The notes beneath the pieces were generated by a model. The model was not told the DNA's origin, searched no databases, and saw only the letters and a list, made by a program, of their open reading frames with translations. DNA of 64,000 bases, taken from positions 5,558 to 69,557 of the forward strand of contig CAZPLU010000008.1 of the NCBI GenBank assembly GCA_964587625.1, read 5' to 3'. Below are positions 42,211 to 51,020 of this stretch, piece by piece (the stretch's first letter is position 1; each line of letters opens with the position of its first letter). The stretch is from DAOPZJ01 sp964587625. Its GTDB lineage: Bacteria; Bacillota; Clostridia; Oscillospirales; JAKOTC01. A program made the translations under genes and the position numbers.

Positions 42211-44277
42211 TTATTTTAATAACTCAAATATTAATCTTTTTAATACTTCCCACATCATTAAAACATTTTGGTGGCTTATTGTTTGCTTAGACCGTATTTC
42301 CTTTGAGGGATGAACAACATTTCGGAAATCTCTGGCATAATGACTGAGGTGGTAATTACATTCACAAATTAAATTTTCTTTTTCTGCAACATATAAAAGT
42401 TCGTTAAGTCCCATGTCTGTTACTGCATAATTAATTGAATTTTTATTTGATTTAATGTCGCTTATGTCATATTTTATTATTTCTATTTCTAAAATTTTAG
42501 CTAATAATAATGCTTCAATTATACTTCCGCACATAATAGTTGCCGCTTTATTTTGTTTAGTGGATATACAAATGACACATTCCCGTAAATCACGTAATAA
42601 AATTTCTTGCAGATCTTTATCTTTGATTTTTTGTAATTGTGCTTTTAATTCATCTGTATAACCAATATCTTCAAAATAATTTAGATTTATGTTTTTAGTA
42701 ATTGTTTTAATTTCTTTCTGCTTTTCTTTGCGTATTTTATCCTCGTTTTCATTTAGTTTTTTTCGAACACTGGACATATTATTTGAATATTTTACATTCT
42801 CGGGTGAAATATTGTGCGCTTTTGAAAAACAATCAAATGCTTTTATATAATCCCCTTTTTGATCATATATTACTCCTAAATTGTTTATAGCAGCACTATT
42901 TGTAGAATCTTGCTCAACTATTTGCTTATAAATTGTTTGTGCTTTTTCATCATTTTCACATTTTTTATATGAAAAAGCACATTCAAAAGCTGATTCCGAG
43001 GTCATTATTTGATTTATTGATAATTGATTTGCTAAATCCACGATTTTCAAATATTTTTCGGCCTTGTATAATCTATCAATTAAATAGTCAAATACCGTCT
43101 TTATATATAAATTTATATTAATTGAATTTGTAGATTTTCGATTCATAACATTCATGATGATATTATCGAAAATTTCATCGGTTGCATTTTCAAAAATTTC
43201 GATATAAGATACATCTTGAATTTCTGGATCATGAGAATGTGTGAGGAACTCAAAAAATATGTCATTCGCTTCATAATAATTTTTGTAATGACAATGCATG
43301 TGAAATAATGCTTCTGCTACTTCCTTATTATAGTTTACCTTAAATAATTGCTCAAGAATTCGGATATCTGATTTTGTATAACGGTATTCATCACAAATAT
43401 TCGATGGAGAATATAAATAAAGCGCATAAAGGCCTTTCGCTTTATTCTTTCTTTTTTTATCATTTGAAAAAGCGTTAAAAATACATAAAAAGATTTTTTT
43501 ATATTCATTCCTAAAGTCAACTAAAATAGGATACCATGGTCCGCTATTTAAATCATGGATTTTATTTTGAAGAGGAATTTTATCAAAATATTTTGATGCT
43601 TCATTAATATCGCAAATATTAATAAATGCATAAATAATTCCTAAAAAGTGTGCATAAAGAAAGTTATTATCTATATCATTATCAATTACATTCATTAAAA
43701 TATTAATTGCTTTTTTATATTCTGGCATTTGTCGAAATAGGTAAGAATAACCTTTCATAAGATTTAAAAAATTATCATCATATCTTGAAATATTATCATT
43801 ATTTTGTACTTTATTAATAAAAAATTCAATATCTTCCCATTGGTTTACATCTATAAGATATCCAATAACATGTCTTAACAGCTCAAAATCAATAAAATTA
43901 GAATTTTTAACTTTATTAATCATATTTTGTTTATCAGTAGAAATTAAAAAAAGCTCACGCATTATATCGGAATTATCGGGGAATAATAAAGAACCTTTTC
44001 TTAGGTAATTTTCAACAATGTTTTTATCTTCTTCAACCTTCACAAATAAAACAAATGCGTATGGATTAGGGAAGTTACTATTCATATTCTCAAAAAAGTA
44101 AAAACTAGCATGTACAAAGTTTTTAAATTCATTCTCAGGATGTACATTTATGTACCCTAATAAATAATTAGCTTCTGCAGTTATTTGAGCATTACTATTT
44201 TTAATTAATGTTTTCAATTGACTTGTTGCTACTTCAAATTCTTTGTTTTCAATCAGTTTATAGATATCTTCAAGCAA
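42211..44277 (-). CDS. AT-rich TPR protein with HEPN/DUF4145-like C-terminal domain
   Basis: 688 residues from a TTG start with AAGGTGA 8 bases upstream. Most of the protein is alpha-helical and TPR-like; the clearest repeat is YKQIVEQDSTNSAAINNLG then a DYIKAFDCFSKAHNISPEN unit (about 455-500). A charged linker follows (about 510-535). The last 120 residues resemble DUF4145/HEPN domains, with R649-x6-H656 in RDFRNVVHP, the Rx4-6H pattern of HEPN ribonucleases. Codon use is strongly A/T-ending, unlike both neighbours, so the gene was probably acquired by transfer. HEPN proteins are frequent in phage-defence and toxin systems; that role here is inference. Confidence 0.75.
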   Translation of the reverse strand: MLEDIYKLIENKEFEVATSQLKTLIKNSNAQITAEANYLLGYINVHPENEFKNFVHASFYFFENMNSNFPNPYAFVLFVKVEEDKNIVENYLRKGSLLFPDNSDIMRELFLISTDKQNMINKVKNSNFIDFELLRHVIGYLIDVNQWEDIEFFINKVQNNDNISRYDDNFLNLMKGYSYLFRQMPEYKKAINILMNVIDNDIDNNFLYAHFLGIIYAFINICDINEASKYFDKIPLQNKIHDLNSGPWYPILVDFRNEYKKIFLCIFNAFSNDKKRKNKAKGLYALYLYSPSNICDEYRYTKSDIRILEQLFKVNYNKEVAEALFHMHCHYKNYYEANDIFFEFLTHSHDPEIQDVSYIEIFENATDEIFDNIIMNVMNRKSTNSININLYIKTVFDYLIDRLYKAEKYLKIVDLANQLSINQIMTSESAFECAFSYKKCENDEKAQTIYKQIVEQDSTNSAAINNLGVIYDQKGDYIKAFDCFSKAHNISPENVKYSNNMSSVRKKLNENEDKIRKEKQKEIKTITKNINLNYFEDIGYTDELKAQLQKIKDKDLQEILLRDLRECVICISTKQNKAATIMCGSIIEALLLAKILEIEIIKYDISDIKSNKNSINYAVTDMGLNELLYVAEKENLICECNYHLSHYARDFRNVVHPSKEIRSKQTISHQNVLMMWEVLKRLIFELLK

Positions 44278-44435
44278 CTGACTATCACCTTTTCTTTACG
44301 ATAGTTTATTATTAATTATTATACTACAACAAAACCCCAATTTCAATAGGTTACGATAACAAACTCTGTGGGCTACTCGCTCGTTTGGGTCGTCGGGGAT
44401 GCCGACCCTTACTTATATAAATTCAACTGTTAAAT

Positions 44436-44451
44436 TGTTCCATGTGGAACA
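44436..44451. other. parS-like 16-mer
   Basis: TGTTCCATGTGGAACA differs from the ParB-site form TGTTCCACGTGGAACA at one central base (CATGTG for CACGTG). The central CpG matters for ParB binding, so this may be a weak or decayed site or chance. Confidence 0.35.
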
Positions 44452-44465
44452 TTATAAGTGCCTGT

Positions 44466-44512
44466 CGCGGGCTGTTCAGCCCGCTCGGGGCGGCGTGGAA
44501 ACCGCCCCCTAC
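44466..44512 (-). repeat. Interspersed GC-rich repeat, family A copy 1
   Basis: Two adjacent hairpins: GCGGGCT/AGCCCGC (44467-44473/44478-44484) and GGGGCGG/CCGCCCC (44487-44493/44502-44508). Read on the minus strand it starts GTAGGGGGCGGTTTCCACGC, matching the plus-strand repeat at 53430-53503 (GTAGGGGCGGGTTTCCATGC). Confidence 0.7.
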
Positions 44513-44654
44513 AAAGCAGGGGTACACGCCCGCCCGTATATTATCGTTGATAATTTCTATTGACTCCGGGAACGAATCACGTTAAAATAGGAGCGACGAA
44601 AGGGCGCGGGCGTTCTGAATTTTGACGGGCCGCGAAAAATAAAGGGAATTTGTT

Positions 44655-46160
44655 ATGTCATTCAAAGTGTGCTTTATCGGCGCGGGGAGCATCGGGTTTA
44701 CCCGCGCGCTGATGACCGACCTGATGTCGGTGGAGGCGTTTCGGGGTAAAATCGAAATCGCGTTCACCGACATCAACCCGCACAACCTCGAGATGGTGCG
44801 GGCGCTGTGCCAGCGCGACCTCGACGAAAACGGCGTCAAAACGATCATCGAGGCCACGACCGACCGCCGCGCCGCCTTGAAAGGCGCGAAATATATCATC
44901 AACTGCGTCCGCGTCGGCGGGTTGGAAGCGTTTGCGACCGACATCGAAATCCCGCTCAAATACGGCGTCGACCAGTGCGTGGGCGACACGCTCTGCGCGG
45001 GCGGCATCATGTACGGCCAGCGGGTGATCGCCGCGATGTTGGATTTTTGCAAGGACATCCGCGAGGTCTGCGCGCCGGGCGCGCTGATGCTGAACTACAG
45101 TAACCCCAACGCCATGGCGACCTGGGTCGCCAACAAATACGGCAAGGTGCGCACCATCGGTCTCTGCCACGGCGTGATGGGCGGGCACGCCCAGATCGCC
45201 GACGCGTTCGGGCTGAAAAAGGAAGAAGTCGACATCATCTGCGCGGGCATCAACCACCAGACCTGGTATGTCTCGATCAAGCACAACGGCGAGGATTTGA
45301 CCGGAGCGTTGCTGGCCGCTTTCGAGAGCAACCCCAAATACGCCAAGACCGAAAAGGTGCGCATCGACATGCTGCGACGGTTCGGCTATTATTCCACTGA
45401 GTCCAACGGGCACCTGTCGGAATATGTGCCGTGGTACCGCAAGGACGCGGACGAGATCAACAAATGGATTGATTTGTCGGTCTGGATCAACGGCGAGACC
45501 GGCGGCTATCTGCGGGTCTGCACCGAGAGCCGCAACTGGTTCGAAACCGACTTCCCCAACTGGATGAAGGAGCCCGCCCGCAAATACGACGGCAGCGACC
45601 GGGGGCAGGAACACGGCAGCTATATCGTCGAGGGGCTCGAGACCGGAAAGCTCTACAGGGGCCATTTCAACGTGGTCAACGACGGCTGCATCACCAACCT
45701 GCCCGACGACGCGATCGTCGAGGTGCCGGGCTATGTCGATTACAACGGCGTCAACATCCCGCGGGTGGGCGATCTCCCGCTCGGCTGCGCGGCGGTTTGC
45801 AACGCCTCAATCAGCGTGCAGCGGCTGGCGGTGGAGGCGGCTGTCCGGGGCGACGACACGCTGCTTCGGCAGGCCATGATGATGGACCCGCTGACCGGCG
45901 CGATTTTGACACCGCCGTATATCTGGCAGCTCGTGGATGATATGCTGGTCGCGCAGGAGCAGTGGCTGCCGCAATACAAAGACGCGATCAAAGCGGCGAA
46001 AGAACGGCAGAAAGGCGAACGCCTACCCTTGAAGGAATTCAAAGCCGCCGCGCGCCTGCCGGTGAAAACCGTCGAGGAGATGGCGAAAACCAAGGAGGAG
46101 ACCCGCCGCCTGGCCGCCGCGGCCGACAAGGCCGCCGACGCGCGGGCGAAACAGATATAA
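44655..46160 (+). CDS. Family GH4 glycosidase (MelA-like alpha-galactosidase/glucosidase group)
   Basis: 501 residues. The NAD-binding start FKVCFIGAGSIGFTRALMTD and the GH4 motifs LNYSNPNAM, IGLCHGVMGG and CAGINHQTWY are present; the Cys and His in LCHG and INH are the usual Mn2+ ligands. GH4 enzymes hydrolyse glycosides by an NAD-dependent redox mechanism in the cytoplasm. The GDTLCAGGI segment is closest to the MelA subgroup, but the exact sugar cannot be fixed. The C-terminal 40 residues are a charged Lys/Glu/Ala helix, and the last 37 coding bases are duplicated 440 bp downstream. Confidence 0.85.
   Translation: MSFKVCFIGAGSIGFTRALMTDLMSVEAFRGKIEIAFTDINPHNLEMVRALCQRDLDENGVKTIIEATTDRRAALKGAKYIINCVRVGGLEAFATDIEIPLKYGVDQCVGDTLCAGGIMYGQRVIAAMLDFCKDIREVCAPGALMLNYSNPNAMATWVANKYGKVRTIGLCHGVMGGHAQIADAFGLKKEEVDIICAGINHQTWYVSIKHNGEDLTGALLAAFESNPKYAKTEKVRIDMLRRFGYYSTESNGHLSEYVPWYRKDADEINKWIDLSVWINGETGGYLRVCTESRNWFETDFPNWMKEPARKYDGSDRGQEHGSYIVEGLETGKLYRGHFNVVNDGCITNLPDDAIVEVPGYVDYNGVNIPRVGDLPLGCAAVCNASISVQRLAVEAAVRGDDTLLRQAMMMDPLTGAILTPPYIWQLVDDMLVAQEQWLPQYKDAIKAAKERQKGERLPLKEFKAAARLPVKTVEEMAKTKEETRRLAAAADKAADARAKQI
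46119..46155 (+). repeat. 37-bp direct repeat, copy 1 (3' end of GH4 gene)
   Basis: The stretch ending GCGGGCGAAACAGA is repeated without mismatch at 46559-46595. Here it encodes the last residues of the GH4 protein (ADKAADARAKQ). Confidence 0.95.
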
Positions 46161-46278
46161 TCGGGATAAAGCGCATTCTGCCCTCTGTCCTCTCACCTCT
46201 GCCTTCTCGACGGGATATTGCTTTTTCAGGCGATTTATGGTAAAATGAGCCGCAAAATATTGCGAGGGAGCATTGTGT

Positions 46279-46506
46279 ATGAAAAATCAAGAGAAAACTG
46301 TAAAAATCCCGTTTACGGGCATCGGTCTGGTTTTCGGCACCGCCATCGGCGCCGGCTTGGCCTTGGCGTTTGGTCAGCCGATCTATTGGGCCGGAGCCGG
46401 CACCGGGATCGGGCTGATTATCGGGGCAATCATCGATTCGACGAAAAAGACGAAGGATCAGCCGGGCGACGGGACCGGGCGCGACCATACGGATACCGGA
46501 TCATAA
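46279..46506 (+). CDS. Small membrane protein with glycine-zipper hairpin
   Basis: 75 residues from ATG 46279, with GAGGGAG upstream; an in-frame TTG at 46273 is less likely. Two short hydrophobic segments rich in Gly and Ala (GIGLVFGTAIGAGLALAF and WAGAGTGIGLIIGAII) form a probable helical hairpin, followed by a charged tail. Such glycine-zipper proteins are widespread and functionally unassigned. It lies between the two copies of the 37-bp repeat. Confidence 0.65.
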   Translation: MKNQEKTVKIPFTGIGLVFGTAIGAGLALAFGQPIYWAGAGTGIGLIIGAIIDSTKKTKDQPGDGTGRDHTDTGS

Positions 46507-46537
46507 ATCCCTTCATCCCGAAAAACAAACAAAAACC

Positions 46538-46559
46538 CCGCGGCCGGTTCCGGCCGCGG
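46538..46559 (+). terminator. Truncated terminator hairpin after the small membrane protein
   Basis: Perfect 10-bp stem with TT loop after AAAAACCC, but the expected GGG-TTTTT right flank is missing: the 37-bp repeat copy starts exactly there. It can fold but lacks its U-run. Confidence 0.65.
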
Positions 46560-46595
46560 CGGCCGACAAGGCCGCCGACGCGCGGGCGAAACAGA
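46559..46595 (+). repeat. 37-bp direct repeat, copy 2
   Basis: Identical to 46119-46155; here it is followed by AGTAA rather than TATAA and codes for nothing evident. Confidence 0.95.
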
Positions 46596-46892
46596 AGTAA
46601 AAAAGAAGAGGGAAGAGCAAGGGGATGTGTACCGCTGCGGCGGGGATTTTGATCAGACCACCCCGCCCTGCGGCCACCCCTCCGGGGGAGGGGAATTATG
46701 CTGTCGTTCTCTGTCTGTTAATTTCCAATATTTATGGCGCGCGGGCGAACAACGCCGCTCGGAATGGTCACATTGGATGCGATTCGAGACCGTTCCCTAC
46801 CCAATTTAAAATTCCTATTTTCCCTTTTCCATCGGTGGTCCTTCGCTACGCTCAGGATGACAGACGCGACAACACCGGCTCGCCGGTGTTTC

Positions 46893-46912
46893 GGAAAGGT
46901 CAAGACCTTTCC
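46893..46912. repeat. Interspersed palindrome, family B copy 2
   Basis: GGAAAGGTC-AA-GACCTTTCC followed by CTACG; compensatory changes relative to the 27453 copy keep the stem perfect, which suggests structure is maintained. Confidence 0.7.
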
Positions 46913-47032
46913 CTACGGGATTATCGCTCCCCGTCTGCCAATTTCGAATTTCCATTACCGGTTATCCGTTCTCCCGTCTACTAATTTCCAACTTCCAATT
47001 TCCAATTTCCATCGGCGCGGGTTATTGTCGAC

Positions 47033-50000
47033 TTAATTTTCGGTTTGTTCATTCATCATGCGGATGAAAACATCGGCGATTTGCGGGTCGAAACGGGTTC
47101 CGGTGTTTTTCCTGATGACTTCAAGGGCCGCTTGTTTTCTCTCCTGCACGGGTATTGTGTTTTTGCTCAACACGCGCTCAAAGGTCTCAGCGATCAACAA
47201 AATCCTCGATATCAATGGGATTTGTTCACCTTTCAGACCTCTGGGGAAGCCCGACCCGTCCCAGCGCTCGTGGTGGCCGTAAATAAATTCGGCCAGATCG
47301 AGCGTGTCGTCAAAGAGGTTCAAAATCCGATACCCGACCGCCGGATGTTGTTTCACTTTTTCGGACTCTTCCTCGGTCAGGATTTCTTTGTTCAGGATGG
47401 TTTGATCAAGGATGATTTTTCCGATGTCGTGGAGATAGCCGATGCGTTTTAATTTGTCGATTTCGGGCTCGGGCAGGCGCAGCGCGGCGCCGACATCTCC
47501 GCATAATTTGCTGACCGCCATCGAGTGCCGACGCTCCTTGGGGCTTCTGGTGTGCAGTGTCTCGAGGATGGTATCGATCATATCCCTGTTGATCGTCTCA
47601 CGGTTCATGGTCTTGTCTTTATACATCGCGTTTTCCGCGTTGGCGATCACAATGTCTAGCGACTGCTGCGCGCCGGTCTTGGTATCGCTGCCGATAGAGA
47701 CGCTGCACTTGACCGCTTCGACGCGGGATTTTGAAAAACCGGATTTGATTTGCGCAAGGATTTTTTCGGCGGCTTGTCGATCGGTTTTTGGGAGCAGGAG
47801 AAGGAATTCATCGCCCCCGGCACGGGCTGCGATATCATTTTCACGCCGGGACTGCCGGATGATTTCGGCGAATTTTTTGATCAATTCGTCGCCGGCGGTA
47901 TGTCCGAAAATATCGTTGGTCAGTTTAAGGCCGTTGATGTCGGCGAAAATCACGGACAGCGGCAGGTTGTCGGCAACATCAACCCGCTCGCGGTTTTCAT
48001 CCATATAACGCCTGTTGTAAAGCCCGGTCAAAACGTCATGGTAATTGAGATATTGAATTTTCGCTTCTTTTTGTTTTTTGTCGGTGATGTCGGTAAAGTT
48101 GACGACGGCCCCGATGGCTTCGCCGCCCCTCATCTGGGGATAGGAGTGATATTCCACTTCGATAAAAGTGCCGTCCGCTCTCCAAAAAACCTCGTCATCC
48201 GCTTCAAACCCTTTGCCCTGCCTGAATGCCTGATAAATTTTGCACTCCTCGATTTTTATCGGAGTATGGTCGCGGCGGCTGTGGTGGATGAGTCGGTGCA
48301 TTTGCTTGCCCAGCAGTTGCTCGGAATGCTCGTATCCCAACAATTTGACACAGGCGAGGTTGCAAAAGGTGCAGACCCCGTCTCTGTCGATTCCGTAAAT
48401 CGCCTCGGCGGTGGAGTCCAGGATCAGTTTCAACCGATCCTGATAGACCTCAAAGGTCTCGGTTTTTGGCTCTTGCACAGCCGGTTTTGCCGCACAACAA
48501 GAGGTAAAAGCGGCCTGGTTTTTGAGTATAACGAACGCCGCTTCTTCGGCGAGCGGTTTTCCGATCAAAAAACCCTGCGCTTTATCGCAGCCGTGTTCTT
48601 TGAGGTACTGCAGCTGACTCTCATGTTCCACCCCTTCCGCAATGGTGCAGTGCCCCAATTTATGGGCCATTGAGATGATGTCTCCGGTGATCAACTCACC
48701 GGGGCTGTTTTCGATTAGGTTATTGATGAAATGCCTGTCGATTTTCAGACAGTTGACATTCAACTCGCGCTCACGCGCAAGGGAGGAATACCCCGTACCG
48801 AAGTCGTCAATCGCGACATGGATCCCGTGTTCTTTCAATTCGCCGAGAATCCGGTTGATCTCTTCGTAATTGGAGGCGAATATCGACTCGGTGATCTCAA
48901 GCCCGATATTGGAGGGATTCACCTGCATTTCATCCGTTAAAGCAAGAAAGTTTTCCGTAAAATCGTTTTTCAACAGTTGAATCGCCGAAATGTTGATGGA
49001 CACATCGATGTTTTCGCACCCGTTCTCTTTGAGCCGATTTGAAAATTGAAATGCCTGACGAATGATCTCATGGCCGAGCGGAACGATGAGATTTGTCTTT
49101 TCGGCGAGAGGGATGAATTCCAAAGGCGAAACAAGACCGTATTTGTCACTGTTCAATCTGGCCAGGGCTTCGAAACCGCAGATGCAGTGGGTTTGAAGAT
49201 CCAAAATGGGCTGATACAGCAAAAACAATCGGTCGACCCGCTGACCTGCCGCGATTTGGCTGAGTTCCTGGCTCAGTTTTTCCTCGCGGTCGATGCGTTC
49301 CTGCATTTCCTTGTCAAAAAAGCAGACGGCGATATCCGCTTCACCGACGCGGATGGCCTTCTCGGACGCGACCAGAAGGTTTTTCAGCATCTCATCCACA
49401 TCATGCTTGTTTTCATCGTCGATTTCCAAGACCCCGATGCCTCCGCCGATTCTCTCCTCCAAAAGAACGGTTCTCAACGCGCCTGCGATCTCCTCGCAAA
49501 ACGCCGTCAAGTCGTCTTTGTCCGGATACCCTTTCACATAAAAAACAAACCGGTTTTCATAAGTGCTGAATAATTGACGGCGATCTGAGCTTAAAGCATC
49601 GAGCGCTTGCGCCGCTCTCTTAATCGTTTCTTGGCTGTATTGAAACCCGTATGTCAAGCTCAGCTGCCGCACGGCGCTCAGATTGATGCTGATCACCGCC
49701 CGGGTTTTGGCGGATCTGCTTTTGGCGTCTTTTTTCAACAGGTTTACCAGATATCTGCGGTTATGCAGACCGGTCCAAATATCGTGTTCGCTGTTATATC
49801 TAAATATATTTTCGATCTCTTTGCTCGCCGAGACATCGAGGATGATGCCCTCGAGCGCCCCGACTTCCCCGTGTTCGCCATAGACGCCCTGTCCCATTTC
49901 GAGGACCCATTTTCGATCTCCCGCGGCGGTGGTGATTTCGTACTCATACCGAAACGGAAGTTTAAGCGCGAGGATGCGGATCCATTCCTCCCACAGCAGT

Positions 50001-50857
50001 TCGCGGTATTCAAGGGCAATGATATCGTTAAAAGACAGGTTTCGATTATGTAACAGCTGCTCGGGGGCGTAACCGGTCAAATCATAACAGCCGTCGGAGA
50101 CGAACAGCATGGTCCGCTCGCGGTCATAGTTGCAACGGTATGCCATGCCGGGAAGATTGGAGAGGAAAACGGATTTGCTGCGCTCGCTCTCCCGCAGGGT
50201 TTCTTCGGCCTCCTTGCGCGCGGAGATGTCTTCGAGCAGGCAAAGATGCAGGGGATTATGCGCGGGATCTTCGAAAAGATGCGAAATGTTCATGTTGGTC
50301 CATACAACGGATCCGTCCGGCTTAATAAAACGCTTTTCCATGGAATAGCCGTCGATTTCACCGGATTTAAATCGTTCGAAATGTTCAAGGTCTGTTTTCA
50401 CGTCTTCGGGGTAGGTGATCTGCGGCCAATCCACGACTTCAAGATCGCCGCAGGTCCTGCCTAAAATCCGCTCGAACATCGGATTGATATTTGAATTTCC
50501 GAATTTGGATCGGGTCACGAAATTTTTGTCGCTGACGATGGCGATGCCGACGGGGGCTTGATTGAAAATATTGTGGTACAGCGCCTCGTCCAAAGCCAGT
50601 TTCTCGCTGAGCGCGTTGAGACGCGCGCTCTGGGTGCCGGAGTATAACAGCGCAACCACGAGCATTAAAATACAGGCCACGATCAGGATGTCCGGAATCA
50701 TTTGATTCCACAGGCGTGTGTTCCAGCCCTCGGCCGAATAGTCGAGACCCAAAACGGCGATGACGGCGCCGTTTTCGTCTTTGATCGGAATCAACGCGCT
50801 GATCCAATTGCCCCAACGATCCGCCGAGGGCGCGGTCAATACGGTTTCACCCGTCAA
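47033..50857 (-). CDS. Multi-domain c-di-GMP protein: PAS-PAS-GGDEF(degenerate)-EAL-PAS-GGDEF-HD-GYP
   Basis: 1274 codons open from TTG 50857. Order: remnant of an extracytoplasmic sensor (1-45), membrane helix (55-73), PAS (about 92-215), PAS (228-345), a GGDEF fold with ENRFVF in place of GGDEF (355-515), EAL domain (540-785; E563-A-L, DDFGTGYSS at 684-692), PAS (805-925), GGDEF intact at 1014-1018 with inhibitory RxxD at 1005-1008, and HD-GYP (1105-1274; HD at 1143-1144, HHERWDGSGFP at 1195-1205). One protein thus has a cyclase and two unrelated phosphodiesterase types. The sensor's front part lies in another frame (50847-51020), so the gene is shifted or being lost; the cytoplasmic part is undamaged. 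Confidence 0.85.
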   Translation of the reverse strand: MTGETVLTAPSADRWGNWISALIPIKDENGAVIAVLGLDYSAEGWNTRLWNQMIPDILIVACILMLVVALLYSGTQSARLNALSEKLALDEALYHNIFNQAPVGIAIVSDKNFVTRSKFGNSNINPMFERILGRTCGDLEVVDWPQITYPEDVKTDLEHFERFKSGEIDGYSMEKRFIKPDGSVVWTNMNISHLFEDPAHNPLHLCLLEDISARKEAEETLRESERSKSVFLSNLPGMAYRCNYDRERTMLFVSDGCYDLTGYAPEQLLHNRNLSFNDIIALEYRELLWEEWIRILALKLPFRYEYEITTAAGDRKWVLEMGQGVYGEHGEVGALEGIILDVSASKEIENIFRYNSEHDIWTGLHNRRYLVNLLKKDAKSRSAKTRAVISINLSAVRQLSLTYGFQYSQETIKRAAQALDALSSDRRQLFSTYENRFVFYVKGYPDKDDLTAFCEEIAGALRTVLLEERIGGGIGVLEIDDENKHDVDEMLKNLLVASEKAIRVGEADIAVCFFDKEMQERIDREEKLSQELSQIAAGQRVDRLFLLYQPILDLQTHCICGFEALARLNSDKYGLVSPLEFIPLAEKTNLIVPLGHEIIRQAFQFSNRLKENGCENIDVSINISAIQLLKNDFTENFLALTDEMQVNPSNIGLEITESIFASNYEEINRILGELKEHGIHVAIDDFGTGYSSLARERELNVNCLKIDRHFINNLIENSPGELITGDIISMAHKLGHCTIAEGVEHESQLQYLKEHGCDKAQGFLIGKPLAEEAAFVILKNQAAFTSCCAAKPAVQEPKTETFEVYQDRLKLILDSTAEAIYGIDRDGVCTFCNLACVKLLGYEHSEQLLGKQMHRLIHHSRRDHTPIKIEECKIYQAFRQGKGFEADDEVFWRADGTFIEVEYHSYPQMRGGEAIGAVVNFTDITDKKQKEAKIQYLNYHDVLTGLYNRRYMDENRERVDVADNLPLSVIFADINGLKLTNDIFGHTAGDELIKKFAEIIRQSRRENDIAARAGGDEFLLLLPKTDRQAAEKILAQIKSGFSKSRVEAVKCSVSIGSDTKTGAQQSLDIVIANAENAMYKDKTMNRETINRDMIDTILETLHTRSPKERRHSMAVSKLCGDVGAALRLPEPEIDKLKRIGYLHDIGKIILDQTILNKEILTEEESEKVKQHPAVGYRILNLFDDTLDLAEFIYGHHERWDGSGFPRGLKGEQIPLISRILLIAETFERVLSKNTIPVQERKQAALEVIRKNTGTRFDPQIADVFIRMMNEQTEN

Positions 50858-51020
50858 AAAGGGCTTTCGCGGACGCCGTTTCCCGATAGCGGTTCCAAGA
50901 AAAACGAAGATAAAACCCGCTCAAAAACACCATGAGGATCAAAAGTAAAATGATCAAAAAACGGGTTCGTTTTGTGTGCGAATCTTCGGCGATGCTGCTT
51001 TTTGCGCTTTGATGTTCCAT
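50847..51020 (-). pseudogene. Detached N-terminus of the c-di-GMP protein (TM anchor and start of sensor)
   Basis: 57 codons from ATG 51020 (GAGAGG upstream) to TGA 50847: a polar tail, one membrane helix (LIILLLILMVFLSGFYLRF) and RYRETASAKAL, the usual beginning of an extracytoplasmic sensor. The frame then stops, while the overlapping TTG frame (50857) continues with the end of the same sensor (TGETVLTAPSADRWGNWIS). About 100 residues that normally lie between appear deleted, and the reading frame changed. Translation could restart at TTG 50857 by coupling across the 11-base overlap. Confidence 0.7.

Larger units (their letters stand above)
44278..44654. other. Intergenic stretch with parS-like site and family-A repeat
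   Basis: No gene is seen in these 377 bases. They contain a ParB-site-like 16-mer (44436-44451) and a pair of GC-rich hairpins (44467-44508). Confidence 0.7.
46507..47032. other. Repeat-rich intergenic stretch
   Basis: About 525 bases. In order: a 10-bp hairpin (46538-46547/46550-46559), the second 37-bp repeat copy, a family-C repeat fragment (46840-46865), a perfect 9-bp palindrome AACACCGGC/GCCGGTGTT (46871-46890), a family-B palindrome (46893-46912), and an ATTTCCA-type run near 46980-47012. An open frame at 46625-46984 is made of these repeats and has no ribosome binding site, so I do not call it. Confidence 0.7.

Noticed and set aside
44436..44451. Confident parS call
   Set aside because: One mismatch falls in the central CpG needed by ParB and there is a single copy, so it is listed only as parS-like.
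46625..46984. 119-codon plus-strand frame in the repeat-rich spacer
   Set aside because: It consists of interspersed repeats read through, with no ribosome binding site and no domain.
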